Shown: piece by piece, positions 28,885-36,819 of the stretch
Position numbering within the stretch: the stretch's first letter is position 1
Layout of the letters: the number at the start of each line of letters is the position of its first letter
Assembly (NCBI GenBank): GCA_022450865.1
Contig: JAKUOQ010000008.1
Span: forward strand, 1-36,819
Direction: 5' to 3'
DNA: 36,819 nucleotides
DNA from: Nitrospinales bacterium
GTDB lineage: Bacteria; Nitrospinota; Nitrospinia; Nitrospinales; VA-1
The notes under the pieces: model-generated
Seen by the model: only the letters and a program-made list of their open reading frames with translations
What the model was told of the DNA's origin: nothing
The model's database searches: none
Translations under genes and position numbers: made by a program

Positions 28885-28889
28885 AGTTG

Positions 28890-29318
28890 ATGGATTTATC
28901 TAAAGTATTTCCCCGCAGTCCAAAGCAAAAAATGGCTGGTTTAGTCCATTTAGGCCGAATGATTGACAAAGGCCGTGCATATAAAGAAAAAAAACTAGCA
29001 GATTATATTTATCCCTGCCCCCTTGATAAAATTATTTTAAATTTTTTATGTATCGAAGCGGATACATTCGCAAATATAACTGTCGAAAAAAAAGATGAGG
29101 AAATCAGTAACTGGGTTAAAGAGTTAATTAAGTCTAAAACACCGAACGATTTGGTTTTGATTAACAAAATAATTCTTGAAAAAAAACCCGATTCTGAAGA
29201 TCGTCTAAAATACTATAATAAAACAAGGGATAAAATCGATCCATCAAGGTCTGACCTAACAACATGGGTAGACCTTATGGATCTTGAAGAAGGACGTTTT
29301 CCTCCAAAAGTTTCTTAA
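28890..29318 (+). CDS. DUF5069-like protein of unknown function
   Basis: DLSKVFPRSPKQKMAGLVHLGRMIDKGRAYKEKKLADYIYPCPLDKIILNFL resembles DUF5069 proteins; ATG at 28890 preferred over TTG at 28887. Confidence 0.65.
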   Translation: MDLSKVFPRSPKQKMAGLVHLGRMIDKGRAYKEKKLADYIYPCPLDKIILNFLCIEADTFANITVEKKDEEISNWVKELIKSKTPNDLVLINKIILEKKPDSEDRLKYYNKTRDKIDPSRSDLTTWVDLMDLEEGRFPPKVS

Positions 29319-29365
29319 GACTAATCCGTAAGGCAAGCTCCTGCCTAAAGGTTAAAATTCTTCTA

Positions 29366-31774
29366 ATGCAAGACTCACGACAACAAAAAAACCACGGAAG
29401 GTTTAGCAAAACCCAAGCAACAAAAAAATCAAAACTAAAAAAGATTTTGCGTGTTAATTTATTCTCCGGTTTTCTTTTTTGCCTATCAACTGGGCTTATT
29501 GGTGCTGTTTTTATTTATTTTTACTACTCCAGAGACCTTCCTGACGTTGGCAAGCTTAAAGATCATCAACCCAGTACCATCACTCAAGTCTATTCAGCCG
29601 ACAACGAAAAAATTGCGGAATTTTATATCGAAAAAAGAATCATAATTGCCTTGGAAGATATTCCATTGTCATTGAAACAGGCCACCCTAGCAGTAGAGGA
29701 TTCAAACTTTTATTCCCACTTCGGGATTGACCCCAAAGCTATTTTTCGAGCATTTATAACAAATTTGAAGGCTGGGCATATTGTAGAAGGAGGTAGCACT
29801 ATTACTCAGCAGTTGACTAAAACAATGTTTTTATCTAGAGAGAAATCCCTTCCAAGAAAAATTAAAGAAGCAATTTTGGCATTGCGCTTGGAGCTTGTTT
29901 TTTCTAAAGATGAAATTCTTGAAATGTATCTAAATCAAATTTATTACGGTCATGGCACTTATGGTGTAGAGGCCGCTGCCCGAAACTATTTTGCAAAAAG
30001 TGTGAAAGATCTGACCATTGCGGAATGCGCTATGATTGCGAGTTTACCTAAAGCACCCAATAATTATTCACCCTATAGAAATCCAAAGAAAGCCCTAAAA
30101 AGAAGAAACCATGTGATCCGTCGAATGGCTGATATCTCATTCATAAGCAAGGAACAAGCAAAATTCTTTATGGAGGAAGAATTTAATCTAGGTAAGGTAG
30201 AAAAAATGTTAAATAAAGCCCCCTATTTCGTAGAACATGTCCGACGTATTCTTGAAGAGAAATTTGGGAGTAATAAACTTTACCGAGCGGGCTTAAAGGT
30301 ATACACCACTCTCGACATAAAAATGCAGGAAACAGCACAACGAACAATTAAAAAGAATTTGCTCGTTGCAGACAAACGATACGGTTATAGAGGCCCTATT
30401 GGAACAGTAGATATTTCCCGAGGAGAATTAACAGTCCAAAACACTATGATTAGACAAAATGGTTTTGTAGATGGAAAAGGCATTAAAATTGGCAATACCA
30501 TTTATGGAACTGTGATGTCAGTGGGTAGTACTCAAGCGCGGGTTATTTTGGGGGCAGAAGATGGATATATACACATAAACGATATGAATTGGGCCCGCAA
30601 ACCTAACCCCAACCTAGATGGTAGATGGGTAAAAATTAAAAAACCAAGTGAAGCTATTACACCTGGAAATTTGATAATGGTTAAAGTGCTCGGCAGAAAA
30701 CAAGATGGTTCCGGTTGGTCTCTTGCCTTGGAACAAGAACCTGAAGTTGAAGCAGCACTCATTAGCCTCTCCCCTTTAACAGGCCAAGTTAAATCTATGG
30801 TAGGTGGTTATGATTATAATAAAAGCCAGTTCAATCGAGCTGTGCAGGCTATCCGTCAACCAGGCTCTGCTTTTAAACCAATTATTTATGCGGCCGCCGT
30901 AAATCAAGGCTACGGTCCTTCCAGCATAATTATTGACTCCCCTATAATTTTCAAAGAAAAAAAGGACGCCTTTGAAAAATGGAAGCCTGTAAATTTTGAG
31001 GAAAAATTTTATGGGCCAACATCTTTGAGAGAAGCATTAGCCCACTCCAGAAACGTAGTAACCGTAAAGTTAATGCAAAAAATTGGGATAAAAAGCACAA
31101 TCCGGTTGGCAAGAAGTTTGGGAATCACCACCAATCTTGAAGAAAATCTATCAATTGCTTTAGGCTCATCCGGTACAACTCTTTATGAACTCACATCCGC
31201 TTATTCAGCATTTGCGAACTTGGGCAACATGACTAAACCTACGGTTATTAGAAATATTAAAAGTAGACAAGGAAAATTATTATTCACTGCTGAACCTGAA
31301 ACGACGCAACCCATTTCCTCCGAAACAGCGCATATAATGACAAGTTTAATGCAGAGTGTTGTCCAAAATGGAACGGCAAAGAAAATCAAATCTTTAAAAC
31401 GACCTGTTGCTGGAAAAACAGGAACTACTAATAACTATGTAGATGCATGGTTTATAGGTTATACACCTGAATTAGTAACAGGAGTATGGGTGGGGAACGA
31501 CAAAGATAAACCACTAGGAAGAAACGAAACAGGTTCGAGAGCTGCAATTCCAATTTGGTTACAGTTTATGCAAAAAGTTTTGGCAAACAAGCCCAAAATA
31601 AACTTTCCCGTTTCAAGTAATATTCAATACATTAAGGTTCAATCAAAATCAGGAAAGCCCGCTAAATATAGGGATACCAGTTCAAGTTTTGAATTATTTT
31701 CACAGGACTTCCTCCCAGAAAAAGAACAGCCATTTATCATACAAACACAACAATCGGCAGAGACCTTTCAATAA
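29366..31774 (+). CDS. mrcA: Penicillin-binding protein 1A (class A PBP, transglycosylase/transpeptidase)
   Basis: GT51 motifs AVEDSNFYSHFGIDPKAIFRA, EGGSTITQQLTK, LNQIYYGHGTYGVEAAARNYF; OB-like insert; transpeptidase AIRQPGSAFKPIIYAAA, AHSRNVVTVK, AGKTGTTNNYVDAWFIGYTPELVTGVWVGND. Confidence 0.95.
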   Translation: MQDSRQQKNHGRFSKTQATKKSKLKKILRVNLFSGFLFCLSTGLIGAVFIYFYYSRDLPDVGKLKDHQPSTITQVYSADNEKIAEFYIEKRIIIALEDIPLSLKQATLAVEDSNFYSHFGIDPKAIFRAFITNLKAGHIVEGGSTITQQLTKTMFLSREKSLPRKIKEAILALRLELVFSKDEILEMYLNQIYYGHGTYGVEAAARNYFAKSVKDLTIAECAMIASLPKAPNNYSPYRNPKKALKRRNHVIRRMADISFISKEQAKFFMEEEFNLGKVEKMLNKAPYFVEHVRRILEEKFGSNKLYRAGLKVYTTLDIKMQETAQRTIKKNLLVADKRYGYRGPIGTVDISRGELTVQNTMIRQNGFVDGKGIKIGNTIYGTVMSVGSTQARVILGAEDGYIHINDMNWARKPNPNLDGRWVKIKKPSEAITPGNLIMVKVLGRKQDGSGWSLALEQEPEVEAALISLSPLTGQVKSMVGGYDYNKSQFNRAVQAIRQPGSAFKPIIYAAAVNQGYGPSSIIIDSPIIFKEKKDAFEKWKPVNFEEKFYGPTSLREALAHSRNVVTVKLMQKIGIKSTIRLARSLGITTNLEENLSIALGSSGTTLYELTSAYSAFANLGNMTKPTVIRNIKSRQGKLLFTAEPETTQPISSETAHIMTSLMQSVVQNGTAKKIKSLKRPVAGKTGTTNNYVDAWFIGYTPELVTGVWVGNDKDKPLGRNETGSRAAIPIWLQFMQKVLANKPKINFPVSSNIQYIKVQSKSGKPAKYRDTSSSFELFSQDFLPEKEQPFIIQTQQSAETFQ

Positions 31775-31783
31775 CAAATAGCT

Positions 31784-33823
31784 TTAATTTTCTTCAACAA
31801 TCTTCTTTTTTCTCACTGTTAAAGCAAATATATTTTTTTCGGAATCACCTGATTCCAACAGATTAGTTTTCCCGGTCACCCCAGGATAATTATTCACCAT
31901 AATTAAACTATCTCTAAGCTTTAAACGATTATCGGCTCCTGAAATAATACTTTTAAATATTATCCCAGCTGCATCATATGCTTGAGCAGATAAATGAGAT
32001 GGAGACTCACCATAGTTGTTTTGAAATTGTTCCACAAAACTTTTAACTCCATCCTGATGGGAATCTAAATAAAACCCATCTACAAAATAATTTGATTTTA
32101 GATACTTACCCACCATCTTGATCAAATCAGGTGAATTCCATCCATTGGCTCCTAATAGGGTTAATCTATCAACATTATAAAAAGCCAATTGAGGTATAAT
32201 TAAACCAACTTTATCATAGACACCGGGAATAAACATTGCGTCGTAACCTAGTTCGAGTGAAGCCTTAAGGTTTTCAATTTTATCGTTAAACCGGTGTTCC
32301 ATATCCACTCTTGGCCGCGATAATATAGTTGGATCGCTAAAGTCTTTGGGGTCTTTATTTCCCAATATTTGTTTTCTGGTTATTTGTTCAAGGTCATCAT
32401 CCGCAAGGCCACCCAACGCCAAAATCTGATTTTTAAAATCGTTTTGAGATCTGTCGTAGCTTGAAACACCAACAACCTCACCACCAAAACTTTCAACTGC
32501 TTTTAAAAATTCATCCTTTAACTCTTCACCAAATGGCTCCATAGGATAAAGAACAACAAATCTTCTTAATTTAAGCGTATTGATAGAGTATTCAGCTAAA
32601 AATCGAGCTTGTATTTTACGCGTCAAGGCATTTCTAAAAATATAAGGGCTTGTTTCTACCAGACCTGCCGAAGATGCTGTGGGAGAGAAAACGGGTAATT
32701 TAAATAAATCAGCAACATCGGCCGATTGTTTAATTTCATCACTTAATAAAGGACCAAGCACGCCAACTGTTTTTGGGTTTCTGGCTAAATTTTTTAAAAT
32801 CTCTTCAACCCCAATAGACCCAGAAGAATTTTTAACATTTAAAAATATTTCATCCCTCGAGGCCTCAGGAAGGCGGTTGTACGCTAGCTGGATTCCCTGC
32901 AAAACTTTTTGGCCCGTGGCAGCAAGTTTTCCCGTCAGGGGTAAAACCACGCCCACATTAATTTGTGAGCCATTATCAGTTTGTATTATCTTCAATTCCC
33001 TTTTTAAAGTTTCTCCTTCTTTATGTTCGGGGAATTCATACAAAAACTTTTCGAGCACAGACTTATACCCTTGAATATCTCTCTTTTCTCTATGCAAGGA
33101 TAGTTTTTTTAGCAAGAGAAGATCAGCCGGGAAACCTTTTTCATATTTTTGAAGCAATGATGAAAGAACCCTTTCTCCAATCTCACCATCAATCATTTCT
33201 GTAGTAAGTTTAAAAGCCTGCTTACTCATCTCCCTATCGTCAGTCTGCGCATAAACCTTTTTTAGTTTTGAGATTGCTTTATCAAAACCAAACCTCATCC
33301 CATCCAAGCGGGCAAGAAAATATAATGACTTCCATTTTTTCTTTTTATCTATTGATTTCCGAATTACAGTAATAAAAAGTTTCTCAGCTGCATCAAATTT
33401 TCCAATCTCAAAATTACAAACTGCCATATTAAATTTTATATCATTAATAAGCAGGATCTTTGGATCCTCATTTAAAAGCATTTGATAAAAGCCTAATGCA
33501 GTGGAAAATGATTTCGCATTTTGATCAATTAATCCAAGACGAAAAAATGCTTTAGACCTTCTTTTCCCTTTTATAAATTTCTCAAGATAAGTGTGGTAAA
33601 AAGGTTTTGCGGCCATAAATTTGCCTGAATGAAACAAGTTTTCAGCTTCCATGAATGATTTGCCATAAGCTCCTTTACCTAGGGTTTCATATTGCTTTTG
33701 GCTAGAAAAATTTGAATGTTCTAATTGCGCATCTGACTGGAAGGGATAGATCAAATAATAGATAAAAATGAATATGATCGTTACATGTTTTTTGTAACTG
33801 TTTTGTGAGGAAAGGATTGTCAT
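31784..33823 (-). CDS. TPR plus type-1 periplasmic-binding-fold protein (LppC/LpoA-like, penicillin-binding protein activator family)
   Basis: N-terminal signal and TPR-like helices (ENLFHSGKFMAAKPFYHTYLEKF..., KFDAAEKLFITVIRKS), then INVGVVLPLTGKLAATGQKVLQGIQLAYN...VGVLGPLLSDEIKQSADVADLFKLPVFSPTASSAGLVETSPYIFRN. Confidence 0.75.
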   Translation of the reverse strand: MTILSSQNSYKKHVTIIFIFIYYLIYPFQSDAQLEHSNFSSQKQYETLGKGAYGKSFMEAENLFHSGKFMAAKPFYHTYLEKFIKGKRRSKAFFRLGLIDQNAKSFSTALGFYQMLLNEDPKILLINDIKFNMAVCNFEIGKFDAAEKLFITVIRKSIDKKKKWKSLYFLARLDGMRFGFDKAISKLKKVYAQTDDREMSKQAFKLTTEMIDGEIGERVLSSLLQKYEKGFPADLLLLKKLSLHREKRDIQGYKSVLEKFLYEFPEHKEGETLKRELKIIQTDNGSQINVGVVLPLTGKLAATGQKVLQGIQLAYNRLPEASRDEIFLNVKNSSGSIGVEEILKNLARNPKTVGVLGPLLSDEIKQSADVADLFKLPVFSPTASSAGLVETSPYIFRNALTRKIQARFLAEYSINTLKLRRFVVLYPMEPFGEELKDEFLKAVESFGGEVVGVSSYDRSQNDFKNQILALGGLADDDLEQITRKQILGNKDPKDFSDPTILSRPRVDMEHRFNDKIENLKASLELGYDAMFIPGVYDKVGLIIPQLAFYNVDRLTLLGANGWNSPDLIKMVGKYLKSNYFVDGFYLDSHQDGVKSFVEQFQNNYGESPSHLSAQAYDAAGIIFKSIISGADNRLKLRDSLIMVNNYPGVTGKTNLLESGDSEKNIFALTVRKKKIVEEN

Positions 33824-34005
33824 TTTAGAAGGGAAAGGTATTTTTGATATTTTTTGGCCTACCTCGTAATAAATTTTTTTAATTTGTCTTTTTATTAATA
33901 TAGGGTCCTTTCAATATTAACTCCTTCATCGTTCAAATGATGACCCTAAATATGACCAGTTGGCATTATGCTAAAAATTTATTTAGGCAGCCTGGATTTT
34001 AAAGA

Positions 34006-35211
34006 TCAATCCCCAAATGTTTCTGCGTAGAGTTTGAGTCTCAAGGCATTCAGCTTGATAAAGCCATCCGCATCATTTTGACTGTATCCATGGTTATCCT
34101 CAAAGCTGGCTATATTTTGGTTATACAAAGATTTTTCAGCCTTTCTACCCATAACTGTGCAGTTTCCCTTATATAGTTTTAGGCGTACTTCACCGGTGAC
34201 ATGGATTTGGGATTGATCCACCGTTTGTTGAATAAGCTTTCTCTCAGGTGAGAACCAGAACCCGTTATAGATCATACGCGCATAACTGGGAATCAGAGAA
34301 TCGCGTAAAAACGTTACTTCACGATCTAAGGTAATGGATTCAATAGCCCGGTGAGCCTGATGCAAAATAGTACCACCTGGGGTTTCATAAATACCGCGTG
34401 ATTTCATTCCGACAAATCGGTTTTCGACAATATCAATTCGTCCAATTCCATTTTCTCCACCATATTGATTGAGTCGTTCTAATAATTTTGCAGGACTCAA
34501 TTTTTCTCCATTGACCGCTATAGGGTTCCCCGCCTCATATTGGATTTCAATAATAGTTGGCTTATCGGGCGCTTTTTCAGGTGAAGTGGATAACAAAAAC
34601 ATGTCATCGTCGGGACCCTCCCAAGGGTCTTCCAGAACACCGCCCTCGTAGCTGATATGAAACATATTTCGATCCATGCTATAGGGCTTTGCTTTTGTGA
34701 CCGGCACAGGGATGCCATGAGCTACTGCATAATCAATCAATGCAGTTCTTGAGTTCAAGTCCCATTCTCTCCAAGGAGCAACAATAATAATTTCAGGGTT
34801 CAATGTATGGTACGCCAATTCAAAACGCACCTGATCATTACCTTTTCCTGTAGAACCATGTGAAACGCCATCTGCCCCTTCCTTCTTTGCAATTCGCATC
34901 TGCTCTTTGGCTATCAAAGGTCTCGAAATTGATGTTCCTAAAAGATAGTTATGTTCGTAAAACGCATTAGATCTCAACATAGGAAAAACATAGTCTTTAA
35001 CGAACTCTTCGCGTAAATCTTCGATATAAACTTTACTGGCCCCCGTTGCTAAAGCTTTTTCCCGGACCGGATCTAACTCCTGTCCTTGGCCTACATCTGC
35101 GGCAAATGCAATTATCTCGCACCCATATTTTTCCTTAAGCCATTTGATTATGACCGAAGTATCCAATCCTCCGGAATAAGCCAATACAATTTTTTTAATC
35201 GAGTTTTTCAT
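34006..35211 (-). CDS. argG: Argininosuccinate synthase
   Basis: [68 protein letters not shown]...[19 protein letters not shown]...[27 protein letters not shown]. Confidence 0.98.
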   Translation of the reverse strand: MKNSIKKIVLAYSGGLDTSVIIKWLKEKYGCEIIAFAADVGQGQELDPVREKALATGASKVYIEDLREEFVKDYVFPMLRSNAFYEHNYLLGTSISRPLIAKEQMRIAKKEGADGVSHGSTGKGNDQVRFELAYHTLNPEIIIVAPWREWDLNSRTALIDYAVAHGIPVPVTKAKPYSMDRNMFHISYEGGVLEDPWEGPDDDMFLLSTSPEKAPDKPTIIEIQYEAGNPIAVNGEKLSPAKLLERLNQYGGENGIGRIDIVENRFVGMKSRGIYETPGGTILHQAHRAIESITLDREVTFLRDSLIPSYARMIYNGFWFSPERKLIQQTVDQSQIHVTGEVRLKLYKGNCTVMGRKAEKSLYNQNIASFEDNHGYSQNDADGFIKLNALRLKLYAETFGD

Positions 35212-35316
35212 AGTTATTTTTTAATTTAGCTAAGTTTTTTTAGTAAATAACACGAAGTAAGATTTAATACCACTAATTTTATCTTCAAGTATCATAACCT
35301 CCTTCACTATAAGTTC

Positions 35317-36561
35317 CTACTTTAGAAATGATCGTATTCGATCATCCAATGCATTTTGATCCTTGGTAAATGACTGTAATGCTGATTGGGTCATTAAATC
35401 ATCCAAAGCAATCGACTCCGACCAATTATCCAAGCAAGGAATTTTTCCATGATCATATACTTGCTTTAATTCTGTATCAGTAAAATCGTGAAATAAATTC
35501 ATGTCATGTTTTCGACAAAAATCGACTAATTCATTACCTTGCATTTTATCTAGACGATTTTCATTCATTAAAACATCAACAAATGAAATAAACTGGTCAG
35601 GCAATTCCCATAGGCAAGGAAACCGTTTTGCCAATGGATGACTAGTTTTTATGCCCGGAACTATTTCTTCATTTAAATGAGATATTACTTCGTTCGTTGC
35701 TTTTCCAGATCCCTGAAATTCTTTTATAGCTTTTGGCGGGATGGTCAACACATCTAGTCCCGCAAGAAATGCTACTTGTTCCCCGCTTCTGATACTGGCA
35801 CCGATCAATTTTGATTGCACATCTTTATACTTCTCTCTTGCCTCTATAAGAGCATTTTGTGTTGAAAGGGTCACTTTTTCTCCTACTTGATCACCGGAAC
35901 CTGCTTCATGGTCTATCACCACTTGATTGAGGCGCCCTAAAAAAACGTTCACAAAGTCGGGATTGGATAACCTGGCAGCAAGATAATTTTGTCGTGCTGA
36001 AAAGCCAAGTGTGAAATTGATTGGAATTTTTTCCTGAGTTAATTTTCTAACTGCGAGGTAACCTTCCGGGGTAAGTGGAACTTTTACAATAAAAAATTCT
36101 GGACAAACCTTGTAATACCTTCTGCCATAATGCAGGGTACGCTCAATATCTCTAGAAACAGAAGGGTGTAGTTCTATACTCACCTTTACTTTAAAAGCCT
36201 GCACTAATCGCAAAGCAATCTTACAATTAATTACAAATCCTACTTCTAAAATAAGCTCTTCCTCAGTAATTACTAGCCCCTCATCGCGGATTCTTCGTAT
36301 GGTATCTTCAATGACCTGATCCATGATCCCACTTTGAACTACCTGATTAGCAAGCGTGTTATTAGTGGTCAAAGCAGTCATTTCCTGCTTCCATATATCC
36401 TGAGCCTTTTCTAACTCGCCGGTATCAACCCAAATTTCACTTCCTAAAGATTTTAATTTAGCTAGCAAAGGATCCGATTCAGACTTTGGCGCACCGCCCA
36501 CTATCTTTTCATAAGCCAGTGCATTTAACACTTCGTCTAGTTTCTGATCAACGGTATCCAT
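35317..36561 (-). CDS. tal: Transaldolase
   Basis: GSEIWVDTGE..., VSIELHPSVSRDIERTLHYGRRYYKVCPEFFIVKVPLTPEGYLAVRKLTQEKIPINFTLGFSARQNYLAARL...LIGASIRSGEQVAFLAGLDVLTIPPKAI. Confidence 0.88.
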   Translation of the reverse strand: MDTVDQKLDEVLNALAYEKIVGGAPKSESDPLLAKLKSLGSEIWVDTGELEKAQDIWKQEMTALTTNNTLANQVVQSGIMDQVIEDTIRRIRDEGLVITEEELILEVGFVINCKIALRLVQAFKVKVSIELHPSVSRDIERTLHYGRRYYKVCPEFFIVKVPLTPEGYLAVRKLTQEKIPINFTLGFSARQNYLAARLSNPDFVNVFLGRLNQVVIDHEAGSGDQVGEKVTLSTQNALIEAREKYKDVQSKLIGASIRSGEQVAFLAGLDVLTIPPKAIKEFQGSGKATNEVISHLNEEIVPGIKTSHPLAKRFPCLWELPDQFISFVDVLMNENRLDKMQGNELVDFCRKHDMNLFHDFTDTELKQVYDHGKIPCLDNWSESIALDDLMTQSALQSFTKDQNALDDRIRSFLK

Positions 36562-36574
36562 GTATAAATCCTTT

Positions 36575-36819
36575 CTAATATCCGGGTTTATTCAATAGCT
36601 TAAACATATTTCTTTTATAAAACTCTACTCCAGGTTGATCAAACGGATTGATATCATTTAAATAACCGGTCATTACAACCGCTCTTTCAAAAAAATAAAA
36701 TAACTGACCTAAGGATTCAGGCGAACGGTCTTTAATTGTAATAGAAAGAGTTGGAACTCCACCTTCTTTATGCGCAAGTGCAGTGGCTTCATAAGCCTTT
36801 TTATTCACATGGGCTAAAG
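36575..36819 (-). CDS. pgi: Glucose-6-phosphate isomerase, C-terminal part (runs off the window)
   Basis: [80 protein letters not shown]. Frame is open to the window edge; the listed start at 36808 is an internal GTG. Confidence 0.88.
   Translation of the reverse strand, partial: LAHVNKKAYEATALAHKEGGVPTLSITIKDRSPESLGQLFYFFERAVVMTGYLNDINPFDQPGVEFYKRNMFKLLNKPGY

Noticed and set aside
1-36819. tRNA/rRNA genes, CRISPR arrays, transposons, prophage or toxin-antitoxin modules
   Set aside because: None recognised on reading either strand; intergenic gaps are short and AT-rich. tRNAscan-SE or Infernal would be needed to exclude small ncRNAs.

Overview
This window is a gene-dense, AT-rich bacterial chromosomal segment that looks like core metabolism rather than an accessory island. 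I saw no tRNA, rRNA, CRISPR array, transposase, integrase or phage gene. In order it carries: an MsbA-like ABC exporter (partial, -); a twin universal-stress protein fused to a CxxC zinc ribbon and three PCP_red-like domains (-); a class II aldolase (+); a Tat-dependent SorA-like sulfite dehydrogenase with a c-type cytochrome (-); an M16/insulinase protease (-); an EamA transporter (-); a VOC protein (+); moaC-moaD-moaE (+); an AddB-like nuclease and AddA-like helicase-nuclease pair (+); a formyltransferase-fold protein (+); nirA preceded by a sigma54-type promoter, then an unlisted small ORF and amt (+); nuoE-nuoG-nuoD without nuoF (+); tatA (-); an RNI-type LRR protein, a DUF5069 protein and PBP1A (+); an LppC/LpoA-like TPR plus periplasmic-binding protein (-); argG, transaldolase and the 3' end of pgi (-). 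The gene content would fit a Nitrospina-like or other nitrite/sulfur-oxidising marine lineage, but this is a guess and taxonomy cannot be settled here. The best leads are the USP/zinc-ribbon/PCP_red fusion, the NuoG with formate-dehydrogenase-type FeS motifs but no catalytic Sec/Cys in an operon lacking NuoF, the MoaD ending in GGS, and the 29-aa ORF coupled to nirA.
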